Source: CAMDPA01 sp965223035 (GTDB lineage: Bacteria > Pseudomonadota > Alphaproteobacteria > Rhizobiales > Hyphomicrobiaceae). From it: 64,000 nt of DNA. The stretch's first letter is position 1, and each line of letters starts with the position of its first letter. The stretch is from the NCBI GenBank assembly GCA_965223035.1, contig OZ244980.1, positions 2,170,001 through 2,234,000 of the forward strand, written 5' to 3'. Shown here in pieces: positions 44,414-53,568 of this stretch. The position numbers and the translations under genes are program-made. A model generated the notes under the pieces. The model was not told the DNA's origin, searched no databases, and worked only from the letters and a program-made list of their open reading frames with translations.

Positions 44414-45355
44414 TTAATCCTTTGGCTTAGGACGTGCGGCCTTAGCGACCTCGGCGGCAAAGTCCTCATCCTTTTTGTCGATCCCTTCGCCCAGAGCATA
44501 GCGGACGAATTTGCTGATCTTGATCGGGTCACCGACCTCCTTTTCGGCCGCCTTGACAGCCTGCTCGATCGTCGATTTGCCGTCGATCACGAACACCTGC
44601 TGCATCAAAACAACTTGCTGTATGAACTCCTTGCGCAGGCGACCTTCGACCATCTTAGCGACGATCTCTGCAGGTTTGCCCGAGGCTTGCGCTTGCTCCG
44701 TGTAAATCGCGCGCTCACGCTCGATCGCGGCCGGATCCAGGTCATCCGGGCTCAGCGCCAGCGGACTTGTGGCAGCGATATGCATGGCCACCTGGCGGCC
44801 GAACTCCAACAGTTTGGTGCGGTCCCCGCCGCTTTCCAAGGCCACCAGCACGCCGATCTTGCCGACGCCTTCGGATAACCGATTGTGAACGTAATCTGCC
44901 ACCACCCCGTTCTCCACCGAGACGGTCGCGGTGCGTCGCACGCTCATGTTCTCGCCGATGGTGGCGACCTGCTCCTTGACGTACTCATCGACCGAAAGTG
45001 TGCTGTCGGGGTAGGTCGCGGCCAGCAAGGCGTCGAGATTGCCGCCCGTTGCCGGCGCCAGCGAGGTTACGTTGCGAACCATCTCCTGGAACACGTCGTT
45101 GCGCGCCACGAAGTCGGTCTCGGAGTTCACCTCAACCACCGCGCCGGTCTGATCCTTGACGATGACGCCGATCAATCCCTCGGCGGCAACACGCTCCGAT
45201 TTCTGCGCGGCCTTCGATAGTCCCTTCTTTCGCAACCAGTCGATGGCCGCATCGATCGCACCGTCATTCTCGGTCAAGGCCTGCTTGCAGTCCATCATGC
45301 CTGCGCCGGTGCGATCGCGCAGTTGTTTGACCATGGCAGTGGTAATCGTCGTCAT
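44414..45355 (-). CDS. tsf: Translation elongation factor Ts
   Basis: 313 residues. The N-terminal UBA-like helix (TTAMVKQLRDRTGAGMMDCKQAL) and the core TDFVARNDVFQEMV motif are intact. A C-terminal stretch of the form LRKEFIQQVVLMQQVFVID is also family-typical. It exchanges GDP for GTP on EF-Tu. It follows rpsB with a 77-base gap holding a hairpin. Confidence 0.97.
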   Translation of the reverse strand: MTTITTAMVKQLRDRTGAGMMDCKQALTENDGAIDAAIDWLRKKGLSKAAQKSERVAAEGLIGVIVKDQTGAVVEVNSETDFVARNDVFQEMVRNVTSLAPATGGNLDALLAATYPDSTLSVDEYVKEQVATIGENMSVRRTATVSVENGVVADYVHNRLSEGVGKIGVLVALESGGDRTKLLEFGRQVAMHIAATSPLALSPDDLDPAAIERERAIYTEQAQASGKPAEIVAKMVEGRLRKEFIQQVVLMQQVFVIDGKSTIEQAVKAAEKEVGDPIKISKFVRYALGEGIDKKDEDFAAEVAKAARPKPKD

Positions 45356-45376
45356 GGCTCCAACTCTCTTTAGCCA

Positions 45377-45406
45377 ATGGGGTCAGACCGCGCGGTCCGA
45401 CCCCAT
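45377..45406 (-). terminator. Hairpin between rpsB and tsf
   Basis: ATGGGGTCAGACCGC and GCGGTCCGACCCCAT form a nearly perfect 15-bp stem with one mismatch and no loop to spare. There is no T-run after it, so it may be a partial attenuator or an RNA-processing site, not a full terminator. Confidence 0.6.
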
Positions 45407-45432
45407 GCTTCTTTGGGAGGACACAACCAATA

Positions 45433-46437
45433 TCAGGCGGATGTGGCAGCCACGAGATTCTTGGCCTGATCGATCCAAGCCGCTGTGGTGATTTGACCAT
45501 CCAGCTTTAGCTGCCCTTCCAGGAGGGCGATGCTCGGCTCGTCAAGCTCGGCGATCTGCCAAAAATGGAACACGCCTAGGTCGTTGAGGCGCTGTTCGAT
45601 GCGTTGCGTGATGCCGTTGATCCGCTTCAGATCGTCGGGCTCACCGCGCGGGCCTTCGATCCCGGTAAACTGTTCCGCCTGCTCTTTCGGAGCCGGTAAG
45701 GTCTCGGCGATCGGCTCTTCGGAGGCACCGATGTCGACGCCACTGGCAACCTGACCGCGCTCGATGCCGTCGATGGCGGCGCGGGCGATAAGGTCGCAAT
45801 AAAGGGTGATGGCGCGACCGGCATCGTCGTTGCCGGGGATTGGGAAGTCGATGCCATCGGGGTCGCAATTGGTGTCGACCACGGCGACGATCGGGATGCC
45901 AAGCTTGCGGGCCTCGGCGATGGCGATTTGCTCTTTGTTGGTGTCGATCACAAACAACAGGTCGGGTGTGCCGCCCATATCCTTGATGCCACCGAGGGCC
46001 TGATTGAGCTTGTCGCGCTCGCGGTTCAGGTTCAACAGCTCCTTTTTGGTGCGGCCTTGGCCCTCGCCAGCGAGGATCTCATCAAGTTGGCGCAAGCGAC
46101 GGATCGATTGCGAAATCGTTTTCCAGTTGGTCAACGTTCCGCCCAGCCAACGATGATTGATAAAATATTGGGCTGAACGCCGCGCCGCCTCGGATATGGC
46201 ATCGGCCGCCTGCCGCTTGGTGCCGACGAACAGGACGCGGCCACCGCCTGAAACGGTGTCTGAGATCTTGAGGAGTGCTTGATGCAGCAAAGGCACGGTC
46301 TGGGTCAGGTCGACAATGTGAATGTTGTTGCGTGACCCATAGATGAAGTCCTGCATCTTCGGATTCCAACGGTGCGTTTGGTGTCCGAAGTGCACACCAG
46401 CCTCCAGGAGCTGGCGCATGTTGTACGCGGGAAGCAT
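45433..46437 (-). CDS. rpsB: Ribosomal protein S2 with C-terminal helix-hairpin-helix extension
   Basis: 334 residues from the ATG at 46437 (AAGGACC upstream). The S2 core is normal: MRQLLEAGVHFGHQTHRWNPKM, FVGTKRQA, HRWLGGTLTNW and the VVDTNCDPDGIDFPIPGNDDA stretch, ending near residue 250. About 80 more residues follow. A Glu/Pro-rich linker leads to a domain with DDLKRINGITQRIEQRLNDL then GVFHFWQIAEL, a helix-hairpin-helix-like module also seen fused to other alphaproteobacterial proteins such as L21 and NuoE. It belongs to the 30S subunit. The extension's role is unknown. Confidence 0.96.
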   Translation of the reverse strand: MLPAYNMRQLLEAGVHFGHQTHRWNPKMQDFIYGSRNNIHIVDLTQTVPLLHQALLKISDTVSGGGRVLFVGTKRQAADAISEAARRSAQYFINHRWLGGTLTNWKTISQSIRRLRQLDEILAGEGQGRTKKELLNLNRERDKLNQALGGIKDMGGTPDLLFVIDTNKEQIAIAEARKLGIPIVAVVDTNCDPDGIDFPIPGNDDAGRAITLYCDLIARAAIDGIERGQVASGVDIGASEEPIAETLPAPKEQAEQFTGIEGPRGEPDDLKRINGITQRIEQRLNDLGVFHFWQIAELDEPSIALLEGQLKLDGQITTAAWIDQAKNLVAATSA

Positions 46438-46719
46438 TGCTGGTCCTTTTCCGGTTGTCCGCCGCGGATCAATGAAGGCGTTGCCGCCAACAGGCGACAG
46501 CGCCCACCGGAGCACCCGATCCCCAACTATGTCCATCAGGTCGGCGAGACCTTCAAGTCAGCGCGTGGAAGCCGAGCGCGATCATCCGCGTGTGAGATGG
46601 TGCGGCTTGTACTGTGATCGGCCGGCGTTGACAAGGGGTGAGACGGGACCTGAATGGGCCAACACTCGGCGGTTAGCAGGAAGCGCGGTTCGGTGATTGG
46701 TGGTCCCGATTTCGCGGCG

Positions 46720-47544
46720 CTAAGGGCGCAGCCGCTGAAGGTACGCCTGCTGAATCGCCCGGGCTTCTGGCTGGCGGGCGAAATTTGGGAGCGCTGCAAA
46801 CACGTCCTCGCCGGCCAACCAACGATGTTCGGCGTCGGGCGTCGTCAAGGCGAGGTGGACGGCTTGCGTTAACTCATAGGCGCAATCGGGCAGGCCCAAC
46901 GATTGTACCGCCGCTAACAGCAGCGTGCGCACGCATTCGGCGACGTCCAGCGGAGCGCCGAGCAGCGGAATCTCGCCAACCTGGTGCTGCCACGCCTGCT
47001 GGCAGGCCGCGCGCGAACGCGAAAAAAGTGCCCGGCACGCGATCGGGCGCGCGGCATAGACGCCACAGGCGTGCTCGCGGAGCACACCACAAGGGGCGAG
47101 CAGGCGGACCAATTGGCCCGCGTTGAGCCCCCGCCTGCGTTCAGCCTCGCTGGCTAAATGGGGCCAGGCCTGCAGTGCGTCGACGGGCGGCGCGGTGCGT
47201 GCGCCAGCTTTGATCGCTTGCGCGACGCGGAAGATTTCTGGCGCCGTGCAAGCGACGTTTTGATGGCAGCAGTAGCTGCAACCTTTGCCGCAGCCGACTT
47301 CCTGGCCTTGCAGCGATGGTCCGATCGAGCGCTGCAGCAGATCCTCGACCCAGCCAGCCGCATCAGCGGCACGGTTTGGACGGGTGGAAGCGGTCAAGAC
47401 GTCACGCAGCACCAGTATCATGCCCAGCGCTGCATCGCCATCGAGGTCCGCGCCAATGCCCTTATCGAACGCGCGCTGACCGCGCGCGATCAGGTGTTGC
47501 CGTGCTAGGGGCGGCGCTGGGCTGGGCGCCTGTTTGGCGGTCAT
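46720..47544 (-). CDS. YkgJ-type cysteine-cluster protein
   Basis: 274 residues from the ATG at 47544; an earlier frame start lacks support. The CGKGCSYCCHQNV stretch (C-x3-C-x2-CC) is the signature of the YkgJ family, thought to bind zinc or an iron-sulfur centre, and a second set of Cys follows (APCGVL, HACGVYAARPIACRALFS). Role unknown; the family includes proteins beside methyltransferase or chaperone genes, but here the neighbours are rpsB and mmsA, so context says little. Confidence 0.8.
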   Translation of the reverse strand: MTAKQAPSPAPPLARQHLIARGQRAFDKGIGADLDGDAALGMILVLRDVLTASTRPNRAADAAGWVEDLLQRSIGPSLQGQEVGCGKGCSYCCHQNVACTAPEIFRVAQAIKAGARTAPPVDALQAWPHLASEAERRRGLNAGQLVRLLAPCGVLREHACGVYAARPIACRALFSRSRAACQQAWQHQVGEIPLLGAPLDVAECVRTLLLAAVQSLGLPDCAYELTQAVHLALTTPDAEHRWLAGEDVFAALPNFARQPEARAIQQAYLQRLRP

Positions 47545-47748
47545 CGTCGGCTCTGCGATCGAGGGCGGCGTTCGACGGCACACGAGATTGTATGTCGATG
47601 GCTCAGCGCGGCGCTGCTTGACCACGTCGCGTTGATCGCAACGGCGAGACCGGCCGCGCAAACCGCACCGGCACAGGGCCTTCTGCTCGCGTTGTTCGCC
47701 GCGAAATCGGGGGGTGAGGCGCTATCGCTTCTAAAGCGTTTCAGGGCC

Positions 47749-47900
47749 AGATCATCGTGCCTCAAATGGGAACCGCACAGCCGGTTGCAATGATAGGCAC
47801 AAAGTTGATCGCCCTTAAAGTGGTAAGCGACTTTCTGCTTTTCATCGCGATCCTTTTCATCGGCATCGTTGCAATTCCGATAAAAAGCAGAACGTTGCTC
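47749..47900 (+). repeat. Strongly diverged composite family A repeat
   Basis: AGATCATCGTGCC opens a weakened L module (GGCACAAAGTTGATCG closes it), the linker is CCTTAAAGTGG, and the R module stem pairs CTGCTTTTCATCG with ATTCCGATAAAAAGCAG. It shows how far copies can drift. Confidence 0.65.
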
Positions 47901-47994
47901 AAGCTGGAACCATCCCGCTCCCAACCGGGCAACCGCCAACATCGCGCCATCGGGTGGCCGGCTGGAGGAGCGGGCCAGCCAGGCTGATCCGCCC
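47901..47994 (+). repeat. Family B repeat
   Basis: CTGGAACCATCCCGCTCCC, CATCGCGCCATCGGGTGGCC, GGAGGAGCGGGCCAGCC and GCTGATCCGCC are all in order. It directly abuts the A-type composite. Confidence 0.65.
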
Positions 47995-48026
47995 AAGGCC
48001 GACATGATCTAGGCCCCCGACATGAT

Positions 48027-49526
48027 CTAGGCCATAGTCGGGATCACGAACTCGGCGCCCTCCTTGAGGCCGGACGGCCAGCGGCTGGTGACTGTCTTGG
48101 TTCGGGTATAGAACCGGAAGGCGTCGGGGCCGTGCTGGTTGAGGTCGCCGAACATCGAGCGCTTCCATCCGCCGAACGTGTAGTACGCCAGCGGTACCGG
48201 AATCGGCACGTTCACGCCGACCATGCCGACGTTGACACGGGCGGCGAAATCGCGTGCCGCATCCCCATCGCGGGTAAATATCGCGACCCCGTTGCCGTAT
48301 TCGTGATCGTTGGCGAGCTTGAGCGCCAGCTCGTAATCCTGGGCGCGCACGACCGACAAAACCGGCCCGAAAATCTCCTCCTTATAGATCCGCATGTGCG
48401 GTTGGACGGCGTCGAACAGACAACCGCCCAAGTAAAAGCCGTCCTCGTAGCCCTGCATTCGGAAGGATCGACCGTCGACCCGAAGTTTGGCCCCTTCCTC
48501 GATGCCGGCGGCCACATAGTCCTTCACCTTCTGCACGTGCTGCTTGGTGATCAGCGGTCCGAAGTCGGCGTCGGTCGATGTGGACGGGCCAATCTTCAGG
48601 CTCTCGACCTTGGTTATCAACTTGTCGACCAAGAGGTCGGCGGCCTTCTCCCCCACCGGCACGGCGACCGAGACGGCCATGCAGCGTTCGCCAGCCGAGC
48701 CATAGCCGGCACCGATCAGCGCGTCGGCCGCTTGGTTCATGTCGGCATCGGGCATCACGATCATATGGTTCTTGGCGCCGCCAAAGGCATGCACACGTTT
48801 ACCCGACGTCGTTCCCCGCCGGTAGACGTACTCCGCGATCGGCGTCGATCCGACGAAGCCTATGCCCGCGACATCCGGATCATCCAACAGCGCATCGACG
48901 GCTTCCTTGTCACCGTTGACGACGTTGAGCACGCCAGGGGGCAGACCGGCCTCGATCATCAGCTCAGCCAGCATCAATGGTACCGACGGGTCGCGCTCGG
49001 ACGGCTTGAGGATGAACGCGTTGCCGCAGGCGATGGCGGGTGCGAACTGCCACATCGGGATCATGGCGGGAAAGTTGAAGGGCGTGATACCGGCGACCAC
49101 GCCCAACGGCTGGCGCATCGAGTACATGTCAATGCCGGGCCCGGCGCTCTCCGTGTACTCACCCTTCAACAGGTGCGGCGCGCCGCAGGCGAACTCGACG
49201 ACTTCCAGGCCGCGCTGAATGTCGCCCTTGGCGTCGGGAATGGTCTTGCCGTGCTCCTTGGCCAGCACAAGCGCCAACGTGTCAAAGTCGCGGTTGAGCA
49301 GCTCCACGAACTTCATCAGCACGCGGGCCCGTCGTTGGGGATTGGCCGCTGCCCAGTCACGTTGAGCGGTTATCGCGTTCTCGACGGCCGAGCGCACCTC
49401 GCCGGCGGACGCGAGGGGGACGCGTGCCGCAACCTCCCCGGTCATCGGCCAATACACGTCACCGTACCGGCCGGAGGTCCCCTTGTGACGCTTGCCGCCT
49501 ACGAAGTGATAGAGTTCGGTCGCCAT
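48027..49526 (-). CDS. mmsA: Methylmalonate-semialdehyde dehydrogenase (CoA-acylating)
   Basis: 499 residues. GAGGTGG precedes the ATG. The aldehyde-dehydrogenase motifs of the MmsA/IolA branch are clear: GITPFNFPAMIPMWQFAPA, FVGSTPIAEYVY, catalytic Cys in GSAGERCMAVS, and KEEIFGPVLSV. The N-terminal HFVGGKRHKGTSGRYGDV is typical of MmsA. It converts methylmalonate semialdehyde or malonate semialdehyde to propionyl- or acetyl-CoA in valine, thymine or inositol breakdown. It is alone here, with no mmsB or regulator. Its TAG stop overlaps a CATGATCTAG repeat end. Confidence 0.94.
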   Translation of the reverse strand: MATELYHFVGGKRHKGTSGRYGDVYWPMTGEVAARVPLASAGEVRSAVENAITAQRDWAAANPQRRARVLMKFVELLNRDFDTLALVLAKEHGKTIPDAKGDIQRGLEVVEFACGAPHLLKGEYTESAGPGIDMYSMRQPLGVVAGITPFNFPAMIPMWQFAPAIACGNAFILKPSERDPSVPLMLAELMIEAGLPPGVLNVVNGDKEAVDALLDDPDVAGIGFVGSTPIAEYVYRRGTTSGKRVHAFGGAKNHMIVMPDADMNQAADALIGAGYGSAGERCMAVSVAVPVGEKAADLLVDKLITKVESLKIGPSTSTDADFGPLITKQHVQKVKDYVAAGIEEGAKLRVDGRSFRMQGYEDGFYLGGCLFDAVQPHMRIYKEEIFGPVLSVVRAQDYELALKLANDHEYGNGVAIFTRDGDAARDFAARVNVGMVGVNVPIPVPLAYYTFGGWKRSMFGDLNQHGPDAFRFYTRTKTVTSRWPSGLKEGAEFVIPTMA

Positions 49527-49698
49527 GAGCCACCTCTACGCCGCTGAGAGAAGGCGGGTACTTTAGGCGCCGAAACGCAAGCCGGCAATCGGCGCGCGCA
49601 GGCGGGGACCAAGGACGGGCGCGGCCGGGCAACGGCATGGCGGGTAGCGCGGCTGGTCCAACGCGTCGATAGCCCTACGCGATAGCGCCGATGGTGCG

Positions 49699-51327
49699 CT
49701 ACACCAAGCGGCTTTGCTCAACCGCGGCGGCGATAAAGCTCGTGAACAGCGGATGCGGCTCGAACGGGCGCGATTTTAATTCGGGGTGGAACTGGACGCC
49801 GATGAACCATGGGTGGCCCGGATATTCAACGGTCTCTGGCAACAGGCCATCGGGTGACAAGCCGGAGAATTTGAGACCGGCCGCTTCCAAACGCTCCCGG
49901 TAGTTCATGTTGACCTCATAGCGATGCCGATGGCGCTCCGAGATCTGTGTCGTTTGATAGATTTGGGCAATGCGGCTGTCGGGGTTCAAGCACGCCGCGT
50001 AGGCCCCCAGCCGCATGGTACCGCCAAGCTCGCCGTCCGCCTGGCGCCGTTCAAGCTCCTCGCCGCGCATCCATTCTGTCATCAAGCCGATAACCGGCTC
50101 ATCAGCAGGACCGAATTCGGTTGAACTGGCCGCTGACAGGCCGATCAGGCTGCGGGCCGCCTCCAGGCAAGCCATTTGCATCCCGAAGCAGATACCAAAA
50201 TAAGGCACACCGCGTTCTCGGGCATATTTGGCGGCCAGAATCTTGCCTTCCGCGCCGCGTTCGCCGAAGCCCCCTGGTACCAAAATGGCGTGCACATTTT
50301 CCAGCATGGGCGCGGGGTCTTCGCGCTCAAAGATCGAGCTTTCGAACCACTCGACGTTGACCTTGACGCTGTTGGCGATGCCGGCATGCACCAATGCTTC
50401 CGTCAGCGATTTATAGGCGTCTTGGTGCTCGGTGTATTTGCCAACGATGGCCACCGTCACAGCGCCTTCGGGATGCGACAAGCGGCTGACGACCTCGGAC
50501 CATCTGGCCAGATCCGGCGCGGGTGCGTCGTTCAGTCCGAAGGCGTTGAGCACCTGCTGATCGAGCCCGTAAGCGTGGTAACCCGAGGGAACCTCATAGA
50601 TCGAGGTCATGTCGAGCGCCTGGATCACCGCCTCCTCGCGCACGTTGCAGAACAACGCGATTTTTCGGCGCTCGGAGGCCGGAATTGCGCGATCAGAACG
50701 GCACAACAGCACGTCGGGTTGAATGCCAATTGAGCGCAGCTCCTTGACGGAGTGCTGGGTCGGCTTGGTCTTCAGCTCGCCGGCGGACGGGATAAAGGGC
50801 ACCAACGTAAGATGGATGTAGATCGAGGCGCCGCGGGAAAGTTCGTTGCCGAGCTGGCGAATCGCCTCGAAAAACGGAAGGCCCTCGATGTCGCCAACCG
50901 TGCCGCCGATCTCCACGAGAACGAAATCAATACCTTCGTTGCCCCAGGTCACGAAATTCTTGATCGCGTCGGTGACGTGGGGGATCACCTGCACGGTCCC
51001 GCCCAGATAATCGCCCTGACGCTCGCGGGCCAGGATGTCCTGGTAAATACGCCCTGCCGTCACGTTGTCACTGCGCTTGGCCGAAACCCCGGTGAAGCGC
51101 TCGTAATGACCAAGGTCAAGGTCGGTCTCGGCGCCGTCGTCGGTGACGAACACCTCACCATGTTGGTAAGGGCTCATGGTTCCCGGATCGACGTTGAGAT
51201 AAGGGTCGAGCTTGCGCAGCCGGACGCGGTACCCGCGTGCCTGCAAAAGGGCACCGAGCGCCGCTGATGCGAGGCCTTTGCCGAGGGAAGAGACCACGCC
51301 TCCGGTAATGAAGATATACCGTTGCAT
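49699..51327 (-). CDS. pyrG: CTP synthase
   Basis: 542 residues from the ATG at 51327, where the product starts MQRYIFITGGVVSSLGKGL, the usual N-terminus. The synthetase domain (to about 270) has KLDPYLNVDPGTMSPYQHGE, and the glutaminase domain has GGFGERG, the catalytic Cys in GICFGMQMACLEAARSL and the VQFHPELKSRP stretch with His and Glu. It aminates UTP to CTP. In many alphaproteobacteria kdsA and eno follow; here mmsA does. Confidence 0.97.
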   Translation of the reverse strand: MQRYIFITGGVVSSLGKGLASAALGALLQARGYRVRLRKLDPYLNVDPGTMSPYQHGEVFVTDDGAETDLDLGHYERFTGVSAKRSDNVTAGRIYQDILARERQGDYLGGTVQVIPHVTDAIKNFVTWGNEGIDFVLVEIGGTVGDIEGLPFFEAIRQLGNELSRGASIYIHLTLVPFIPSAGELKTKPTQHSVKELRSIGIQPDVLLCRSDRAIPASERRKIALFCNVREEAVIQALDMTSIYEVPSGYHAYGLDQQVLNAFGLNDAPAPDLARWSEVVSRLSHPEGAVTVAIVGKYTEHQDAYKSLTEALVHAGIANSVKVNVEWFESSIFEREDPAPMLENVHAILVPGGFGERGAEGKILAAKYARERGVPYFGICFGMQMACLEAARSLIGLSAASSTEFGPADEPVIGLMTEWMRGEELERRQADGELGGTMRLGAYAACLNPDSRIAQIYQTTQISERHRHRYEVNMNYRERLEAAGLKFSGLSPDGLLPETVEYPGHPWFIGVQFHPELKSRPFEPHPLFTSFIAAAVEQSRLV

Positions 51328-51467
51328 GGGCTTAGACTTTAGCCACCTTCCGTTGCGATTCGAAGTGGCAAAATGGTAGCGGTCCACGACCGGATCCTGC
51401 TTCGAGGCCGGCTCGCGCGGGCGCTGCGATTGCGCGCCCGCCGCACGCGCTCAGTTCCGGCCGCGGC

Positions 51468-51540
51468 CTAAATCATCGTGCCTTAAATTGGAACCACAAA
51501 TCCGTTTGCCACAAAGCCGTTCACCGCAAAGCCGTTCCAG
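51468..51540 (+). repeat. Diverged family A element between secG and pyrG
   Basis: CTAAATCATCGTGCCTTAAA opens like an L end, and GGAACCACAAA keeps the arm. A tandem of GCCGTT(C/T)-type units follows in place of the closing arm. Confidence 0.5.
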
Positions 51541-51556
51541 CTCACTCTGACGCGGT

Positions 51557-51973
51557 TTAGCGCGACGGGGGCACCGTGGGCGTGCCGCCTTGCAACTTGT
51601 CGAGGATGCCGCCGCGCGGGGCCGGAGCGGTGCCGGAAGCCGGCGGACTTGATGGCGTGCTCGCCGGGACTTGAGGGGTCGACGGTGTCGTGGTGGACGA
51701 CTGAGCCGGGGGCGTGGGCGGGGCCACCAACGAGCCTTGGTTGCGCTGCTGACTGGCGAGGATCGACAGCAGCAAACTGGTGGCAAAGAAGGCCAACGCC
51801 AAGCCGGCAGTCACCCGCGTCGCAAAATCCGCACTGCCGCGGCCGGTCATGAAGCCACCGCCACCACCGCCGCCGCCGATGCCGAGCGCGCCACCTTCCG
51901 AGCGCTGCACCAACACGGCGCCGACCAGCGCAGCGGCAATCAACAGATGTATAACAAGGAGAATGTTGGCCAT
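51557..51973 (-). CDS. secG: Preprotein translocase subunit SecG
   Basis: 138 residues from the ATG at 51973. It has two transmembrane helices (ILLVIHLLIAAALVGAVLVQ and the ATRVTAGLALAFFATSLLLSI stretch) joined by the glycine-rich loop QRSEGGALGIGGG, which includes eight Gly in a row. A long Pro/Thr/Ser/Ala tail from residue 75 is typical of alphaproteobacterial SecG. It aids SecYE-SecA export. Neighbours are pyrG and tpiA, the expected order. Confidence 0.93.
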   Translation of the reverse strand: MANILLVIHLLIAAALVGAVLVQRSEGGALGIGGGGGGGGFMTGRGSADFATRVTAGLALAFFATSLLLSILASQQRNQGSLVAPPTPPAQSSTTTPSTPQVPASTPSSPPASGTAPAPRGGILDKLQGGTPTVPPSR

Positions 51974-52278
51974 GTTACGTCGATCCACAAAGCTCGCGTG
52001 TGAGGTCTCGGCCGTGCGCTGCGCGCCGGACCCGCTCCCGAAACGTCCCGTCGCCGCCGTTCGCCTTTCCCAGTTCAATCCTCAGGTCAGCACCTGGTCG
52101 TTTGCTCGAACCGACCGCGCGTCGCCGAGGCTTGCCCGCCAACGGCGCGCTGAACCTAGCGCAACGGGCGACCGTTTGGAAGTCGAAGGCGATCGGCCGC
52201 AGGTCTCCGACCCGACTTTGGCTGTTGATTCGATTTTTGGGCCGGTTCGCTCGCGCCCGTGCGACAGCTATTGAACAG

Positions 52279-52755
52279 CTATTGAAACGGATTGAAGTAG
52301 CTCGTAGGTTGCCGCGATTGACGCCGTCGCCGATCGACGACCTTGCGCTTGGTGCCAGGCTTGCCCCGCGCCGATGACGGCATAACCTTTGAAGCCGCCC
52401 GCTGTCCGGTCCGCGCTGTTGCACCGCGTTGGGCGCGTCGGGCGGTACCTGCGGTCCTGGTTTTCGGTTCCTTGGCCTGCGGGCACCGAAATTTTACGGT
52501 CGCTTCGGTCTCGATCAGCTGCTTGATCGCGTCGAGGTCGGACGCGGCCAAGTTCAGCTTCGCCCACGCGGGTCCCTTGGCTTTGTTGGCAACCACGCCG
52601 CGCTTTTCGAAATCGGCGATTTTGCTCGTCAGCGCAGCGCATGCCGCCTTATCGAGTTGGTCGGCCCGCGCGGTGGTCAACGAACCCATCATTACCATAA
52701 CTGCGAGCGGCACCGCGATGGCGATCACGGTGTTGATCGTTCCGGTCTTTAGCAT
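52279..52755 (-). CDS. Small exported hypothetical protein between secG and tpiA
   Basis: 158 residues. An N-terminal hydrophobic stretch (IAIAVPLAVMVMMG) ends at TTARADQ, a plausible signal cut. A helical middle with two Cys (KAACAALTSKIADFEKRG and VKFRCPQ) is followed by a tail rich in Arg, Ala and Thr. I do not recognise the family. The gene lies between tpiA and secG on their strand. It may be a periplasmic structural or chaperone-like protein, which is not shown. Confidence 0.6.
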   Translation of the reverse strand: MLKTGTINTVIAIAVPLAVMVMMGSLTTARADQLDKAACAALTSKIADFEKRGVVANKAKGPAWAKLNLAASDLDAIKQLIETEATVKFRCPQAKEPKTRTAGTARRAQRGATARTGQRAASKVMPSSARGKPGTKRKVVDRRRRQSRQPTSYFNPFQ

Positions 52756-52794
52756 GCTCTCCCACCCCTGAGTTCTGCCCCCGATGACGTCCGG

Positions 52795-53568
52795 CTATGA
52801 GCCGTCATAACTCGCAACGATGGCCATAAAATCCCCGGCCTTGAGACTGGCGCCCCCGACCAACGCCCCATCGACATTCGCCACGCCCATCAGCGCGGCA
52901 GCGTTCGACGGATTGACCGAACCGCCATACAAAATGCGCATGTCTTGGCCGGTCGGCCCGAGCCTTTCGATCATGATGGTTCGGATTGATTCGTGCACTA
53001 ACGCAACATCTTCCGGCGTTGGTGTGAGCCCGGTTCCGATCGCCCACACCGGTTCGTAGGCGATCACGGTGTCCGCGGCCTTGGCGCAGTCGGGCAGCGA
53101 ACCGGCGAGTTGGTGCTGGATCACCTGTAACGTGCGTCCGACCTGGCGGTCGCCGGCCGTCTCCCCCACACAAATGATCGCCGTTATGCCGGCGCGGTGG
53201 GCGGCCTCAGCCTTGGCCCGGACGTCGCGGTTGACCTCGCCATGGTCGGCCCGACGTTCCGAATGGCCGACGATGACCGCTGCAGCGCCGGCGTCGGCCA
53301 GCATCTCAGCGGAGATGTCGCCCGTGTGCGCACCACCGGCATCCGCATGGCAATCCTGCGCACCAATGATCAGCGGCGTGCCCGCAGCCAGGTCCGCCAG
53401 CGCCGCGATCAGCGTGGCCGGCGGGCACAGCATCACATCGACGCCTGCCGCCCAGCCGCCGCCGGAGAGGCGATCTCGGACCGTGATCGCCTCGACCAGC
53501 ATTGACCTCAATCCGTTCATTTTCCAGTTGCCGGCGACCAGCGGTCTTATGGCTCCACGTGTCGTCAT
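52795..53568 (-). CDS. tpiA: Triose-phosphate isomerase
   Basis: 257 residues. GCGAGG stands 8 bases before the ATG. The whole TIM pattern is present: VAGNWKMNG with Lys and Asn, IVGHSERRADHGE with the catalytic His, AYEPVWAIGTGLTP with the catalytic Glu, and the LYGGSVNPSNA phosphate loop with GGASLKAGDF. It interconverts dihydroxyacetone phosphate and glyceraldehyde 3-phosphate. It is divergent from the ppiD-type gene. Confidence 0.97.
   Translation of the reverse strand: MTTRGAIRPLVAGNWKMNGLRSMLVEAITVRDRLSGGGWAAGVDVMLCPPATLIAALADLAAGTPLIIGAQDCHADAGGAHTGDISAEMLADAGAAAVIVGHSERRADHGEVNRDVRAKAEAAHRAGITAIICVGETAGDRQVGRTLQVIQHQLAGSLPDCAKAADTVIAYEPVWAIGTGLTPTPEDVALVHESIRTIMIERLGPTGQDMRILYGGSVNPSNAAALMGVANVDGALVGGASLKAGDFMAIVASYDGS

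Larger units (their letters stand above)
47545..48026. other. Gap filled by repeats between the YkgJ-type gene and mmsA
   Basis: A-type composite at 47749-47900, then a B element at 47901-47994, then two copies of a CATGATCTAG end. No gene was recognised. Confidence 0.6.

Noticed and set aside
48132..49547. A 471-codon open frame on the plus strand
   Set aside because: It is antisense to mmsA over nearly its whole length. The product is rich in His, Arg and Gly with no domain, whereas the minus strand gives a perfect aldehyde dehydrogenase.
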